64,000 nt of DNA from JANQPX01 sp051010395. GTDB taxonomy: Bacteria; Pseudomonadota; Alphaproteobacteria; Geminicoccales; Geminicoccaceae. Shown here one piece after another: positions 32,243 through 41,722 of this stretch (positions are counted from its first letter, which is position 1; each line of letters opens with the position of its first letter). The notes under the pieces were generated by a model. That model did no database searches. It saw only the letters and a list, made by a program, of their open reading frames with translations, and was not told where the DNA came from. Where the stretch lies: assembly GCA_051010395.1 (NCBI GenBank), contig JBPCVQ010000387.1, forward strand, positions 12,115-76,114, read 5' to 3'. Position numbers and translations under genes: made by a program.

Positions 32243-33622
32243 TCAAGCCGAAGCTTGATACATGGTAACGAATTCCTCCGCGGCAGAGGGGTGGAGACCG
32301 ACCGTCGCATCAAAATCTGCTTTGGTTGCCCCGGCGGTCATCGCCACCGCCAGGCCCTGCATGATTTCGCCGGCATCGTCGCCCACCATATGAGCGCCGA
32401 GCACACGATCGGAAGCCGCATCCACTACCAGCTTCATCATGATCTTGACCGGTTCCTCGGTCAATGTATGCAGCATCGGCCGAAAGCTGGTCTTGTAGAT
32501 CGTGACGTCGTGGCCTTCGTCTCGCGCGCGCTCCTCGGTCAGCCCGACGGATCCTGCCTCGGGCAGGCCGAAAACGGCGGTTGGAATGGTGTCGTAGCGC
32601 ACCTCATGGGGATTGTCGTTGAACAGCGCTTCCGCAATCGCGCGGCCTTCTGCAATGGCGACAGGTGTGAGGTCGCTGGCGCCCGAGTTGAGACCGGCGC
32701 CCGCATGATCGGAGCAGTCGCCTACGGCATATATGCTCTCGATTCCGCTCCGATAGCTGTGATCCACATGGACGGCGCCGCTCCTGTCCATGGCAACGCC
32801 CAATTCCGACAGACCCAGATTTTTCGTATTCGGAATCGGATTGCGCCCTGTCGCATAGAGCACGGTATCAAAGCGCATTTCGCCTGCCGACGTCTTCACC
32901 CGAAAATCGTCCCCATCGGGTTCGATCGCATCGATCGTGGTGCCGGCTCGAACGTCGAGGCCGTGGACTTTATATTGTTCGACCAAAGCTTCCCGGACAT
33001 CCTGGTCGAAACCGGCAAGCGGGAGTGGCTTCCTGAAGAAAATCGAGGTTTCGATGCCTAATCCGTTGAAAATGCTGGCGAGTTCGACGCCGATATAGCC
33101 CGCCCCCATCACGGCCAGCCGCTTCGGTTCCCTGGTCATGCCCTCAAGCGCCTCGTTGGAGGTGATGACATGCTCGATGCCGGGAATATCGATCAGGCTG
33201 GGTCGGGCGCCGACGGCGATCAGCAGGCGATCGGCGGTATAGGTCTTGCCAGCGACCTCGACGCTGTTCGGTCCCTTGACCTGCCCATGACCTTCGATGA
33301 CCGTGACGCCTGCCTTCTCCAGCATGGTCCGGTAGATGCCGTTCAACCTCGCGATTTCATTGTTACGCGCCTCGATCAGATGCTGCCAGTCGAGCCTGAC
33401 GTCACCGACCCCCCAGCCATAGCTGCGCGCCGTCTTGAAATGCTCGGAGAACACGGCGCCGTAACGCATCAGCTTCTTTGGTACGCAACCACGGATCACA
33501 CAAGTCCCACCGAGCCGGCTCTCCTCGCAAAGGGCGACGCGCGCGCCATAGCTCGCAGCGCGCCTTGCGCAGGCCACCCCGCCCGAGCCGCCGCCGATAA
33601 CAAACAGATCGAATTCCGCCAC
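32243..33622 (-). CDS. gor: Glutathione-disulfide reductase
   Basis: The protein reduces GSSG with NADPH in the cytoplasm. GTG 33622 has GGAAGGA six bases upstream and gives 459 residues, the standard length; the open frame to 33721 is extra. Visible motifs: FAD-binding VIGGGSGGVACARRAASYGA, redox-active GGTCVIRGCVPKK (Cys-x4-Cys), NADPH-binding GAGYIGVELASIFNGLG, FAD motif IYAVGDC and the C-terminal active-site VGLHPSAAEEFVTMY with the catalytic His. It is followed on its strand by the DAHP-synthase gene 58 bp further on. Confidence 0.93.
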   Translation of the reverse strand: MAEFDLFVIGGGSGGVACARRAASYGARVALCEESRLGGTCVIRGCVPKKLMRYGAVFSEHFKTARSYGWGVGDVRLDWQHLIEARNNEIARLNGIYRTMLEKAGVTVIEGHGQVKGPNSVEVAGKTYTADRLLIAVGARPSLIDIPGIEHVITSNEALEGMTREPKRLAVMGAGYIGVELASIFNGLGIETSIFFRKPLPLAGFDQDVREALVEQYKVHGLDVRAGTTIDAIEPDGDDFRVKTSAGEMRFDTVLYATGRNPIPNTKNLGLSELGVAMDRSGAVHVDHSYRSGIESIYAVGDCSDHAGAGLNSGASDLTPVAIAEGRAIAEALFNDNPHEVRYDTIPTAVFGLPEAGSVGLTEERARDEGHDVTIYKTSFRPMLHTLTEEPVKIMMKLVVDAASDRVLGAHMVGDDAGEIMQGLAVAMTAGATKADFDATVGLHPSAAEEFVTMYQASA

Positions 33623-34105
33623 GCTCGTTCCTTCCGGCATCGAAGTTAAAATGCGGGGCCGCCGATCATGCGTCCGGCAGCTCTTGGCAACAGGCTTATG
33701 TGATAGGCGTTCGGTCGTCACTTGTCAGCAGGTTGCTTGGGATTGGGACGCCCGCCATCTGAAACCAGAATGAGTTTATCCGATCAACCCCTGCTCTAGA
33801 GTACTTTCTTTATGTTCAATTCGCCAAAACCGAGGCCGGACGAAGATCGGCTCCAAGGCCGTCGACGATAGAACGCCGCACGATCCCGGAGCTGGGCATG
33901 GAAGCTGGTCGAAGTGATCGACCCGCCTGGGGCCCTCCAACTGGTGATGATGACCATGGACGCCGGCTATTCCGCGCGCCCATCCCTGTCCGCAAACGCC
34001 TGGAGAGTGATGGAGTTGCCCCTCATCATCGATGCTGCTGAGATGCGGAGGGAGTTCCGACTGAAAACGACGATGGCCCCGCTCACCGAACAGAGGTCAA
34101 AGCCG
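33623..34105. other. Divergent intergenic region, no gene seen
   Basis: This 483-bp gap separates gor (minus) from the metallo-beta-lactamase-like gene (plus). The plus-strand frame is open from 33914, but its first 64 residues look unlike protein of this family. I see no RNA gene, terminator or clear promoter. Transcription must start here in both directions. Confidence 0.4.
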
Positions 34106-35368
34106 ATGCCGCATCCCGACCTTGTCGCTCATGCTGAACAGACGCGGAAGGACATTGTCGACCTTGCTCCCGGCATCTGGACCGCCGTGGGCTATGCGGC
34201 CTCGAACGTTCATATGATCGAAGGGGCCGGCAGCGTCACGATCATCGATACGACGGAATCCACCAAGGCGGCTCGGAACATTCTCACCGAATTCGGAAAG
34301 CTGACCAAGAAGCCGATCGGGCGGATCATCTACACCCATTCCCACCGTGATCACATTTCAGGAGCGACGGTGTTCTCCGATGGATCGGTACCGATTTATG
34401 CCAGCCATAGCTTCAGCTCCGACCTGATCGAGGTGACGCCGGGTCGGATCGCGCCGATGAAGGCACTGGGGCGAAGGACAAGAGCACAGTTCGGGATCGG
34501 GCTGGAACCCGATGAGCGGATAAGCCTCGGCTGCGGGCCGAGCGATCGGCCGACGGAAGGGCTGGGAGCTGGATATCTGGCGCCGACGAACTGGGTGACC
34601 GAAGATCGGGATCTTGATCTGGATGGTGTCCAGGCTCGACTGCTCCACGTGCCGGGCGAGACGGCGGATCACATGGTCGTCTGGCTGCCCGAAGCCGAAG
34701 TGCTGTTTTGCGGGGATAACTGGTATCACGCCTTCCCCAATCTCTATGCGATCCGCGGCACACCTTTTCGCGACTTCGCCGCCTGGGCGGGCAGCTTGCA
34801 GCTGCTGGCCGAACTCAAAGCAAAGGTGATGGCCCCCGGTCATACTCGGCCGGTTTTCGGCGAGGACAAGGTGCGCCTGGTGCTGACGACCACGCGGGAC
34901 GCCATCTTGCATGTGATGCGGGTGACGGCCGAAGGGATGGATCAGGGCCTGCCGCTCGACGACATCGTCGATGCGATCGCGCTGCCTCCGGATCTGGCGG
35001 ACAAGCCCTGGCTGAAGGAGTTCTACGGCAAGCTGTCCTGGTCCGCGCGTGCCTTCGCAGCCGGAACGCTCGGCTGGTATGACGGCAATCCCACTAATCT
35101 CGGCACGTTATCCAGCAACGCTCGTGCGCGCAAAATGGCGGAACTCGCAGGCGGAACGGAAGCGCTGCTGCGCGCTGCCGAGACCACCTCCGATTTGCAA
35201 TGGCGGCTCGAGCTTTGCGATCACCTGATCGCCTTGGGCGAGGCAGCGACGGCTGCTGCGGAAGCTCTCAAGGCCAAGGCGATGCGAGAGTTGGCGGAGA
35301 CCGAGATCAACGCCACAGCTCGCAACAGCTATCTCTGGGAGGCGAAGAGGTTAGAGAAGGGCGAATGA
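34106..35368 (+). CDS. Metallo-beta-lactamase-fold hydrolase, alkyl-sulfatase (SdsA/BDS1) type
   Basis: The protein of about 420 residues carries the zinc-binding motif THSHRDHISGA (HxHxDH), further ligands in VPGETADHMVVWLPEAEVLFCGDN and APGHTRPV, and an alkyl-sulfatase-type dimerisation segment (GLPLDDIVDAIALPPDLADKPWLKEFYGKLSWSARAFAAGTLGWYDGNPTNL). SdsA-type enzymes hydrolyse primary or secondary alkyl sulfates. The C-terminal SCP2-like domain of classical SdsA1 is missing, so this is a shorter member. I chose ATG 34106 (AGAGG upstream); ATG 34073 or an earlier start is possible. The stop overlaps the TRAP permease start (ATGA), so the hydrolase and the importer are coupled. Confidence 0.82.
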   Translation: MPHPDLVAHAEQTRKDIVDLAPGIWTAVGYAASNVHMIEGAGSVTIIDTTESTKAARNILTEFGKLTKKPIGRIIYTHSHRDHISGATVFSDGSVPIYASHSFSSDLIEVTPGRIAPMKALGRRTRAQFGIGLEPDERISLGCGPSDRPTEGLGAGYLAPTNWVTEDRDLDLDGVQARLLHVPGETADHMVVWLPEAEVLFCGDNWYHAFPNLYAIRGTPFRDFAAWAGSLQLLAELKAKVMAPGHTRPVFGEDKVRLVLTTTRDAILHVMRVTAEGMDQGLPLDDIVDAIALPPDLADKPWLKEFYGKLSWSARAFAAGTLGWYDGNPTNLGTLSSNARARKMAELAGGTEALLRAAETTSDLQWRLELCDHLIALGEAATAAAEALKAKAMRELAETEINATARNSYLWEAKRLEKGE

Positions 35369-37461
35369 CCAACGTCGGTCTGGAGAGGCAAAACGCATCC
35401 GAAAAACGCCTCGCCGATGGCTTAGCCTTCGCGTTCGTGCTGATCATCATCATCTACGCGGCATCGGGACCGCTTAGCGAAGCGGTACGCTGGCTGATCG
35501 AGGCGACGACGGCAGGCTTTGACGAGATGTCGCGCCGCGATCAGCGCCTGGCGTTGAAGGAGCATGGGCTCGGGGCTGCGTTCAAGGGATTCGAGCGCCA
35601 TGTCCTCTTGCCTACGGGACTGATCCTCGGCCTGCCGATCATGTTTTCTTTTGCCATCATCTTTTTGACGCTGCACAAGGCCCGCTGGCTGAACTGGTTT
35701 TTGACCACGCTGACCGTCACGATATTCCTCTTTTGGATCATCAGTCTCTTCGCCATCGACGGCGGCCTCTTGCCAAGCGCCCGTCCCGTCGACTTCTTAC
35801 TTTTCCCGATCGCAACCGCGCTGACGCTCTATCTCACCTGGCGGCTGTTCGGCGCCTTCATCGTCGGCTTCTGTCTATTCTGGATCGTCTATTTCTTCAT
35901 CCGCGGCGCCCTTCCGGAATGGACCGGCATCTTCCAGGGATCGCAGTCGACGTTCGACCAGTCCATGCGTTCGATGGTCCTGAATTTCTGGTCGCAGACC
36001 GGCGGGATGTTCGGGCAGCCGCTTCAGGTCGTCTCGGGCAACGTCCTGATCCTGATCGTCTTCGGCGCCGTCCTGATGGCGAGCGGGGCAGGCGAACTCC
36101 TGATGAAGATCGCCAACCGATTGACCGGCGGATTGACCGGCGGGGCCGCCCATGCAGCGGTCGCGAGCTCGGCGCTGTTTGGAACCTTGAGCGGTGCGGC
36201 GATCTCCAACGTCGTCTCGACAGGCGTCATGACCATCCCCGTCATCAAGAAATCCGGCTTCAAACCGGCGTTCGCGGGCGCCGTGGAGGCGGCGGCCTCC
36301 ACCGGCGGGCAGGTGATGCCGCCGGTGATGGGCGTCGTCGCGTTTTTCGTCGCCGGCCAGATCGGCCTCGAATACCGCTATATCGTCGTCGCCGCGATCG
36401 TGCCGGCATTGTTTTTCTACCTCGGCACTTTTCTCACGGTCTATTTCGAGGCGCGCCGCCAGGGCATCGGCCCACTAAGGCGGGAGGCCCGCCCGCCTTT
36501 GACCGGAACTGAGCTGATGCAGTGCCTGGTCTTCATCCTGCCGCTCGGTACCATCAGCTACTTTCTCTTCAGCCAGCCCTCGGTGCCCAAGGCCGGATTT
36601 TATGGCTTTATCATGGCTCTTTGCGCCGCGCTGATCCTGTTTCCGGGCTTTAGATCTGTGAGCCGTGTCAATCAAGCTTTCGTCAGCGCCGGGCGCATGT
36701 CCGCCTCGATCATCATCATCGTCACGGCGATCGGGCTGATCGTCGGCCTCATTCAGGTCTCGGGCTTTTCGGGACGCCTGTCGCTCCTCTTGGCTCAACT
36801 GGCCGAAGGTCCCCTTTTTACAACACTGATCGTTGTCGCTCTCGGCTCGATCGTCCTCGGTATGGGCCTCCCTCCCGGCGCTACCTATTTCATCATCGTA
36901 ATCGCTCTCTCGTCAGGCATCGATGCCGTCGGCATCGCCTCTCTGACACTGCATCTATTCGTCGTCTTCTTCGCCGTGATCTCGACGGTCACACCACCCG
37001 TGGCGCTCGCCGCCTTCGCTGCCGCCCCGATCGCCGGCGCCGATCCGATGCGGACAGGGCTTCAGGCGGCGCGCCTGTCGCTTGCAGGCTTCCTGATCCC
37101 GTTCGTCTTCGTCTATCATCCGGCTGTGCTCTATAAATTGCAGGTGCTGTTCGCCTGGTTCAGCGAGGATCTGCCGACATCGAAGGCGATGATGGATGTC
37201 TCGCTGGTGAGCTGGGCCGATCTCGGCTGGATCATCACCGCCTTCAGCCTGTCAATCTGGCTGCTCACTTCAGCACTCACCGGCTTCGAGAAGAACCGTC
37301 TCTTCACGATCGAACGTGCGTTGCGCGTGGTGATCGGGCTCGCTCTCTTACTGCCGGACATGCGCATCGCCATACCCGCACTCGGGATAGGCATTGCACT
37401 TATCGCAGGACACCGTTTTCTTAAAGGCCAGCCGTCGCCTATCGATTCCAATCCGGTTTGA
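35365..37461 (+). CDS. TRAP transporter fused permease (DctQ-M fusion, TAXI type)
   Basis: The membrane protein of 698 residues fuses the small and large TRAP permease subunits. The start ATG overlaps the upstream stop in an ATGA, with GAGAAGG before it. The first four or five segments (to about residue 190) are the DctQ-like part; the DctM part shows GAGELLMKIANRLTGGLTGGAAHAAVASSALFGTLSGAAISNVVSTGVMTIP, AVEAAASTGGQVMPPVMGVVAF and GMGLPPGATYFIIV. This organisation is typical of TAXI-TRAP systems, and the TAXI binding protein follows. The family commonly takes up glutamate, 2-oxoglutarate or other organic anions. Confidence 0.93.
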   Translation: MTNVGLERQNASEKRLADGLAFAFVLIIIIYAASGPLSEAVRWLIEATTAGFDEMSRRDQRLALKEHGLGAAFKGFERHVLLPTGLILGLPIMFSFAIIFLTLHKARWLNWFLTTLTVTIFLFWIISLFAIDGGLLPSARPVDFLLFPIATALTLYLTWRLFGAFIVGFCLFWIVYFFIRGALPEWTGIFQGSQSTFDQSMRSMVLNFWSQTGGMFGQPLQVVSGNVLILIVFGAVLMASGAGELLMKIANRLTGGLTGGAAHAAVASSALFGTLSGAAISNVVSTGVMTIPVIKKSGFKPAFAGAVEAAASTGGQVMPPVMGVVAFFVAGQIGLEYRYIVVAAIVPALFFYLGTFLTVYFEARRQGIGPLRREARPPLTGTELMQCLVFILPLGTISYFLFSQPSVPKAGFYGFIMALCAALILFPGFRSVSRVNQAFVSAGRMSASIIIIVTAIGLIVGLIQVSGFSGRLSLLLAQLAEGPLFTTLIVVALGSIVLGMGLPPGATYFIIVIALSSGIDAVGIASLTLHLFVVFFAVISTVTPPVALAAFAAAPIAGADPMRTGLQAARLSLAGFLIPFVFVYHPAVLYKLQVLFAWFSEDLPTSKAMMDVSLVSWADLGWIITAFSLSIWLLTSALTGFEKNRLFTIERALRVVIGLALLLPDMRIAIPALGIGIALIAGHRFLKGQPSPIDSNPV

Positions 37462-37492
37462 AAACCACACATGAAATCAGGGAGCTAACCAC

Positions 37493-38464
37493 ATGCTTAA
37501 AGTCACCGCTGCGGCCGCCGCCGCATGCCTGGCGGGCTCCGCCCTTGCCGAGGATATGACGCTCAAGATGGCGACCATTGCGCCTTCGCTCGGCCAGGCG
37601 ATCACCATGGCGACCTTCGCCAACATCGTGACCGACAATGTCGATGGCGTTGCGATCGAGGTCGCAGGCGGTGGTGCTGCGACGCTGCATCAGATGGAAG
37701 TCGGCCGCGGCAATCTCGATTTCGCGATGACCTCGCCGGTGATCTACAACCTGATGTCGGCAGGCAAGGCGATGTACGCCAAGGAACCGGAGGCGTCCGC
37801 ATTGTCCGAGAACGTGCGGCTTTTGATGTGGTTTCCCTACGGCCAGTATCATTTCGCCGTGCGCGCGGACAGCGACATCGAAACCCTCGATGACATCGAA
37901 GGGGCGACGATCTTCCTCGGGCCTCAAGGCGGTGGCGCCTACAATGCGGCAAAGGGGTGGATCGAGGCGACGACCGGGCTTGTGGTCGGCGAGGACTATG
38001 AAGCGATCAAGGCCAATTGGCAGACCGGCTACCAGGCCTTTCTGGACGGCAATGTCGACGTCTACACCAATGGCTGTCTCGACCCTTGCGGCCAGTTCAT
38101 CCAGTTCACCGAGACCGAAGAGCTCCGCTTCATCGGCCCCGAGGATGATGACGGCGAGGCGGTCGACGAATGGCTCGGCAAGTTCCGCTACCGCGACGAG
38201 GTACAGCCGGGTCTATATGAAGGCCAGAAGAACGATGATGCTGTCGTGTCGTTCAACACGGCTGTCGGCATTGCGGTGCGCGCCGACCTGGACGAAGAGA
38301 CCGTCTATCAGGTTACCAAGGCGTTCTGGGACAACATCGACCAGGTGACCTCCGATGCGCCCTGGGCCGAGGCCCTCGACATCACCTTCGCAGCCACAGA
38401 ACGCGGCCTGATGCAGCTTCATCCCGGCGCCGCCCGCTATTACCAAGAAGCGGGTGCCCTGTAA
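37493..38464 (+). CDS. TAXI-family TRAP solute-binding protein
   Basis: The 323-residue periplasmic protein has a signal peptide (MLKVTAAAAAACLAGSALAEDM) and the TAXI features MEVGRGNLDFAMTSPVIYNLMSAGKAMY and IFLGPQGGGAYNAAKGWIEATTGLV. It binds the substrate for the fused permease encoded just upstream, 31 bp away, with AGGGAG before the ATG. Together with the sulfatase-type hydrolase this suggests import of an organic (perhaps sulfated) acid and intracellular hydrolysis, which is inference. A hairpin follows the stop. Confidence 0.92.
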   Translation: MLKVTAAAAAACLAGSALAEDMTLKMATIAPSLGQAITMATFANIVTDNVDGVAIEVAGGGAATLHQMEVGRGNLDFAMTSPVIYNLMSAGKAMYAKEPEASALSENVRLLMWFPYGQYHFAVRADSDIETLDDIEGATIFLGPQGGGAYNAAKGWIEATTGLVVGEDYEAIKANWQTGYQAFLDGNVDVYTNGCLDPCGQFIQFTETEELRFIGPEDDDGEAVDEWLGKFRYRDEVQPGLYEGQKNDDAVVSFNTAVGIAVRADLDEETVYQVTKAFWDNIDQVTSDAPWAEALDITFAATERGLMQLHPGAARYYQEAGAL

Positions 38465-38478
38465 CGCCTCGTACATCG

Positions 38479-38514
38479 AAAAAAAAACCTGCCCTCACCG
38501 ATGGCGAGGGCAGG
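38479..38514 (-). terminator. Rho-independent terminator of BCCT gene
   Basis: On the minus strand CCTGCCCTC-N9-GAGGGCAGG forms a perfect 9-bp stem followed by nine U residues. It lies 29 bp beyond the BCCT stop. On the plus strand the same hairpin closes the TAXI transcript but without a U-tract. Convergent transcripts therefore share this structure. Confidence 0.92.
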
Positions 38515-38542
38515 TCCACAACTCCGACAATGGTTCGAAAAG

Positions 38543-40408
38543 CTACTCCGCAGGCGCCATCACGGCGACGCCGTGCTTGTCGCGCAGCCCATCGCGGAAC
38601 AGCGCTTTGGCAAGCGACACGCACATCAGCACCATGACGATGGTGAAGGGGAGCGCCCCGATGATCATCGCGTTCTTCAGCGCCTCGAACGGATCGGCCT
38701 GGGCGCCGGTATTACCGGCGATGATCAAGGCACCGATCACCGAGGTCAGGATGACCCCCCAGATGATGCGGTGCTTGATGCCGGTTTCCTGAGCGCCGCC
38801 GGACATGATGGTGTTCATCACCAAGATGCCGCTGTCAGCGGAGGTCACCAGGAAGGTCAGGATCAGCACCACGCACATCACGGTGATCGCGGACAGGAAC
38901 CCGCCGGAGATCATCTGACCAAGCGTCGCGAACAGCTTTGCCGTCGTTGAGGCTTCGATGATCGCACCTTGGGCCACGCCCGAGAGTTCCAGATCGATGG
39001 AGGTTGCGCCGAGGATGGTCATCCAGGCGAAGCAGACCAGCGCCGGTGCGATCACGCAGCCGAGAACGAATTCTCGGATCGTCCTGCCTCTGGAGATACG
39101 CGCCAGGAACAAACCGACGAACGGCGAGAACGCGATCCACCAGGCCCAGTAGAAGGTGGTCCAGCCGGATTGCCAGCCGAACTGGCGACCCTGGTTTCCA
39201 GTCTCATAAAGGGCGGCGGCCACCTCATCGGCATTTTCCAGCGCCGTCACCGAAGCCGGAAGCGCTTCCTTGAAGGCGTCAAGCGACCCCCAGGCATTGG
39301 TGGCGCCGCCAAAGATCGCAGCAATGTCCTCGCTCGGAAGGCTTTTCGCGGCCTCAGGCAAGGCTGCCGTGAACGCTTCCAGAGATTGCGGGCCGTAAGC
39401 GCCGAAGGACAGGCTTACGAAGTGGATGATGTAGTCGGCCATCGCCGTGCCATATTTGGTCATCGCGAACAGGAACGAACCGAAGATTACGAAGACCAGG
39501 AGCAGGATGATCGACAGCACCAGGTTGAGGTTGGAGAGATATTTAATCCCCCGTCCGACGCCGGACACCGCCGAGATGATCGACATGCCCATGATCACGA
39601 TAAGCGCTGCGAGCAGGCCGACGGTGCTGGGCTTGGGAGCGCCCTCCTCACCGGCTTTCATCAGCCATTCCATCGACGTGATCGAATAGACGCCATCGAC
39701 GAACTGGCTGACGCCGAAGCCGATGGTGACGGAGACACCGAGGATCGTCGCGACCACACCCAGGATGTCGACGAGGTGGCCGACCGGCCCATTGGAGAAC
39801 CGACCGAGGATCGGGGTCAGCGCTGAACGGATGGTGAGCGGCATGTCGCGTGTGTAGGCGTAGTAGGACAAGGAAAGGCCGGTGACCACATAGATGGCCC
39901 AGGCATGGAACCCGTAATGCAGGAAGGTGTAGCGATAGGCCGAGGTCACCGCTTCTTCGGAATTGCCGGCAACCGCGCCTGAAACGACCTCGGGGTTCGA
40001 ACCCCACAAGCCCAGCGGCTCGGCGGTCGCATAAACCATCAGGCCGACGCCGAGACCTGCACCGAACATCATCGCGAACCAGGAGAAGGTGGAAAACTCC
40101 GGCGCCTCTCCTTCACGGCCAAGCAGACGCCGTCCCGTCGAAGGAATGATCGCCACCAGGAAGCAGAAAAAGGCGAAACCGCCGACCGCAACGATGTAAA
40201 AGGCGTTGAAGCCTTGCAGCAGGCTGCCGTTGATCGAAGACAGCATGCCATTGGCGTTCAGGGGCCACACAAGCGCCCAGATCACCAGGAGGGCCATGCT
40301 GATCTTACTGATCAGCGCGATTGGAAGACTATAACCTTCGTAAAATCCGGATGGAGCTGTCTTGATCTCCAGCTCGGTGAAGGGCGGGGGTATCATGTTG
40401 CTCGCCAT
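38543..40408 (-). CDS. BCCT-family betaine/carnitine/choline transporter
   Basis: The protein of 621 residues has 12 membrane segments. The BCCT signatures are MFGAGLGVGLMVYATAEPLGLWG in the substrate/ion region and the tryptophan-rich segment WTTFYWAWWIAFSPFVGLFLARISRGRTIREFVLG. The glycine-rich run AGLGVG replaces the more common AGIGIG and resembles the subgroup that includes DMSP and betaine carriers of marine and rhizobial bacteria. It may import quaternary-amine osmolytes. AGGAGG precedes the ATG with 7-nt spacing. An insert of about 70 residues (FTAALPEAAKSLPSEDIAAIFG onward) lies between membrane segments near residue 350. Confidence 0.93.
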   Translation of the reverse strand: MASNMIPPPFTELEIKTAPSGFYEGYSLPIALISKISMALLVIWALVWPLNANGMLSSINGSLLQGFNAFYIVAVGGFAFFCFLVAIIPSTGRRLLGREGEAPEFSTFSWFAMMFGAGLGVGLMVYATAEPLGLWGSNPEVVSGAVAGNSEEAVTSAYRYTFLHYGFHAWAIYVVTGLSLSYYAYTRDMPLTIRSALTPILGRFSNGPVGHLVDILGVVATILGVSVTIGFGVSQFVDGVYSITSMEWLMKAGEEGAPKPSTVGLLAALIVIMGMSIISAVSGVGRGIKYLSNLNLVLSIILLLVFVIFGSFLFAMTKYGTAMADYIIHFVSLSFGAYGPQSLEAFTAALPEAAKSLPSEDIAAIFGGATNAWGSLDAFKEALPASVTALENADEVAAALYETGNQGRQFGWQSGWTTFYWAWWIAFSPFVGLFLARISRGRTIREFVLGCVIAPALVCFAWMTILGATSIDLELSGVAQGAIIEASTTAKLFATLGQMISGGFLSAITVMCVVLILTFLVTSADSGILVMNTIMSGGAQETGIKHRIIWGVILTSVIGALIIAGNTGAQADPFEALKNAMIIGALPFTIVMVLMCVSLAKALFRDGLRDKHGVAVMAPAE

Positions 40409-40958
40409 CCTCTAGCCTCCTGCTTTTTGTCCGTTCAATTGTATTCTATTTGTATTCGCCGTACCGCCTAGCTGTATGTCAATCAGAAAAGGAGGTTCGA
40501 CAGCGATTTATTCGACCTATCGATCGTTGGACCAGCCTTTTTGAGGCTTTAGGAGCCTGATTAAACGATCCACCTTCATTTGTGGGGCTAATGATCGTCG
40601 GAGCCGCACACGAGTACAGCTGATAAGGCTTTGAGCCGTCTGCCTTATTCTCAAGATGCCTGGTGTCCATCGCTTTAAGTGAACAAGGAATTCGCGAGCC
40701 CAACTGCTGACGAGCAGTGCGCGGCCTGAGGTCAGGAATGCCGATCCCGATTGTATACGATCTGTATTTTCGCTATAGATCTCCATGCCCTTGTCCGCAA
40801 CGATGGCCTTTCAGTGGCAGGCAGATGTCGGCCGGAAGCTGCGTCCGAGGCTTGAGATCGATCTGAGGGCCTCAATTCCGAGGCCGACTGGCGTTGACGG
40901 GACTTTCTGACCGCTCATGTCATGGCGGTGTGAATTGAGACAGGAGGTGTTGCCGGGG
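40409..40958. promoter_or_regulatory. Divergent regulatory region between BCCT and GntR genes
   Basis: No credible gene lies in this 550-bp region. Near the BCCT start are two direct copies of TTGTATTC (40439-40446 and 40450-40457, 11-bp period). Further right is the near-perfect palindrome GATTGTATACGATC (40749-40762). Their TTGTAT half-sites match the TTGTATACAA palindrome at 41703 ahead of the DapA-like gene, so the GntR protein at 40959 probably binds several of them. Frames here on both strands are short and family-less. Confidence 0.5.
40749..40762. promoter_or_regulatory. GntR operator candidate 1
   Basis: GATTGTATACGATC is a 14-bp palindrome with one mismatched pair, about 200 bp upstream of the GntR start. 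Core GTATAC and flanking half-site TTGTAT agree with the perfect palindrome at 41703-41712. Confidence 0.55.
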
Positions 40959-41645
40959 ATGAGCAAGAACAGCAAGGAACGGCTTTACGCCGACCTGAAA
41001 CGAAAAATCCTGACCATGTCCTTGGAGCCGGGCGCGTATCTCGACGAGATGAAATTGAGCGCTGACTATGGGATCTCTCGAACACCGCTTCGCGAGGTTT
41101 TCAGAAGGCTCGCCGGCGAGGGTTATATCCGTATCCGCGACAATCGCGGCACGATCGTCTCGCCGATGAGCCACAAGAGCCTCCGTGATTTTTTTCAAAC
41201 GGCGCCGATGATCTATGCGTCGATCGCAAGACTGGCCGCACGGGGCGCCACGCCCGAGCAGATCAAGAACTTGAAAGCCGTACAAAAAAAGTTTCGAAGG
41301 GCTGTCGAAACAGAGGCGATCGACGAGATGGTTTTCTGGAACGATCGTTTTCATTTCGACATGGGCACGATGGCCGACAACCAGTATCTGATGCCCAGCC
41401 TGCAGCGCCTGCTGATCGATCATGCCAGGATCGGCCAGACATTCTGGCGCGCGCGCAACCAGACCATGCGTACGCGCATCGATGAGGCCGCCAATCACCA
41501 CGACCGGTTCATCGAGCTGATCGAAGCGGGAGACGAGGACGCCGTCGTGTCGCTCACGCTCGATCACTGGGCTCTGTCGCGTGACCATATAGATCTGTTT
41601 GTCCGGCCCGATCCTCTGCCAATCGACGCTGCGATTTCGGCTTGA
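40959..41645 (+). CDS. GntR-family regulator, FCD subgroup
   Basis: The 228-residue protein starts at ATG 40959 with AGGAGG upstream (spacing of about 11). It has a winged helix (LYADLKRKILTMSLEPGAYLDEMKLSADYGISRTPLREVFRRLAGEGYIRIRDNRGTIV) and an FCD domain with the metal-site pattern (NDRFHFDMGTMADN, NHHDRFIELIEAGDED). It precedes the DapA-PuuC-PuuB-like genes and is divergent from the BCCT gene, so it probably controls both. The TTGTATACAA-type sites nearby are its likely operators. Confidence 0.9.
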   Translation: MSKNSKERLYADLKRKILTMSLEPGAYLDEMKLSADYGISRTPLREVFRRLAGEGYIRIRDNRGTIVSPMSHKSLRDFFQTAPMIYASIARLAARGATPEQIKNLKAVQKKFRRAVETEAIDEMVFWNDRFHFDMGTMADNQYLMPSLQRLLIDHARIGQTFWRARNQTMRTRIDEAANHHDRFIELIEAGDEDAVVSLTLDHWALSRDHIDLFVRPDPLPIDAAISA

Positions 41646-41702
41646 AGCCGCTTACCTCCGGGCTTGTCATCAAAGCTCGGGATCGATAGTCTTGTGCACC
41701 AA

Positions 41703-41712
41703 TTGTATACAA
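41703..41712. promoter_or_regulatory. GntR operator candidate 2
   Basis: TTGTATACAA is a perfect 10-bp palindrome placed 10 bp before the start of the DapA-like gene, almost touching its ribosome site. Binding there would block transcript elongation or initiation. Its half-site recurs upstream of the GntR and BCCT genes. Confidence 0.6.
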
Positions 41713-41722
41713 AGAGGCGGCC

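Noticed and set aside
40479..40786. Small minus-strand frames in the BCCT/GntR gap
   Set aside because: No family resemblance, overlapping in different frames, no ribosome site; treated as non-coding regulatory DNA.
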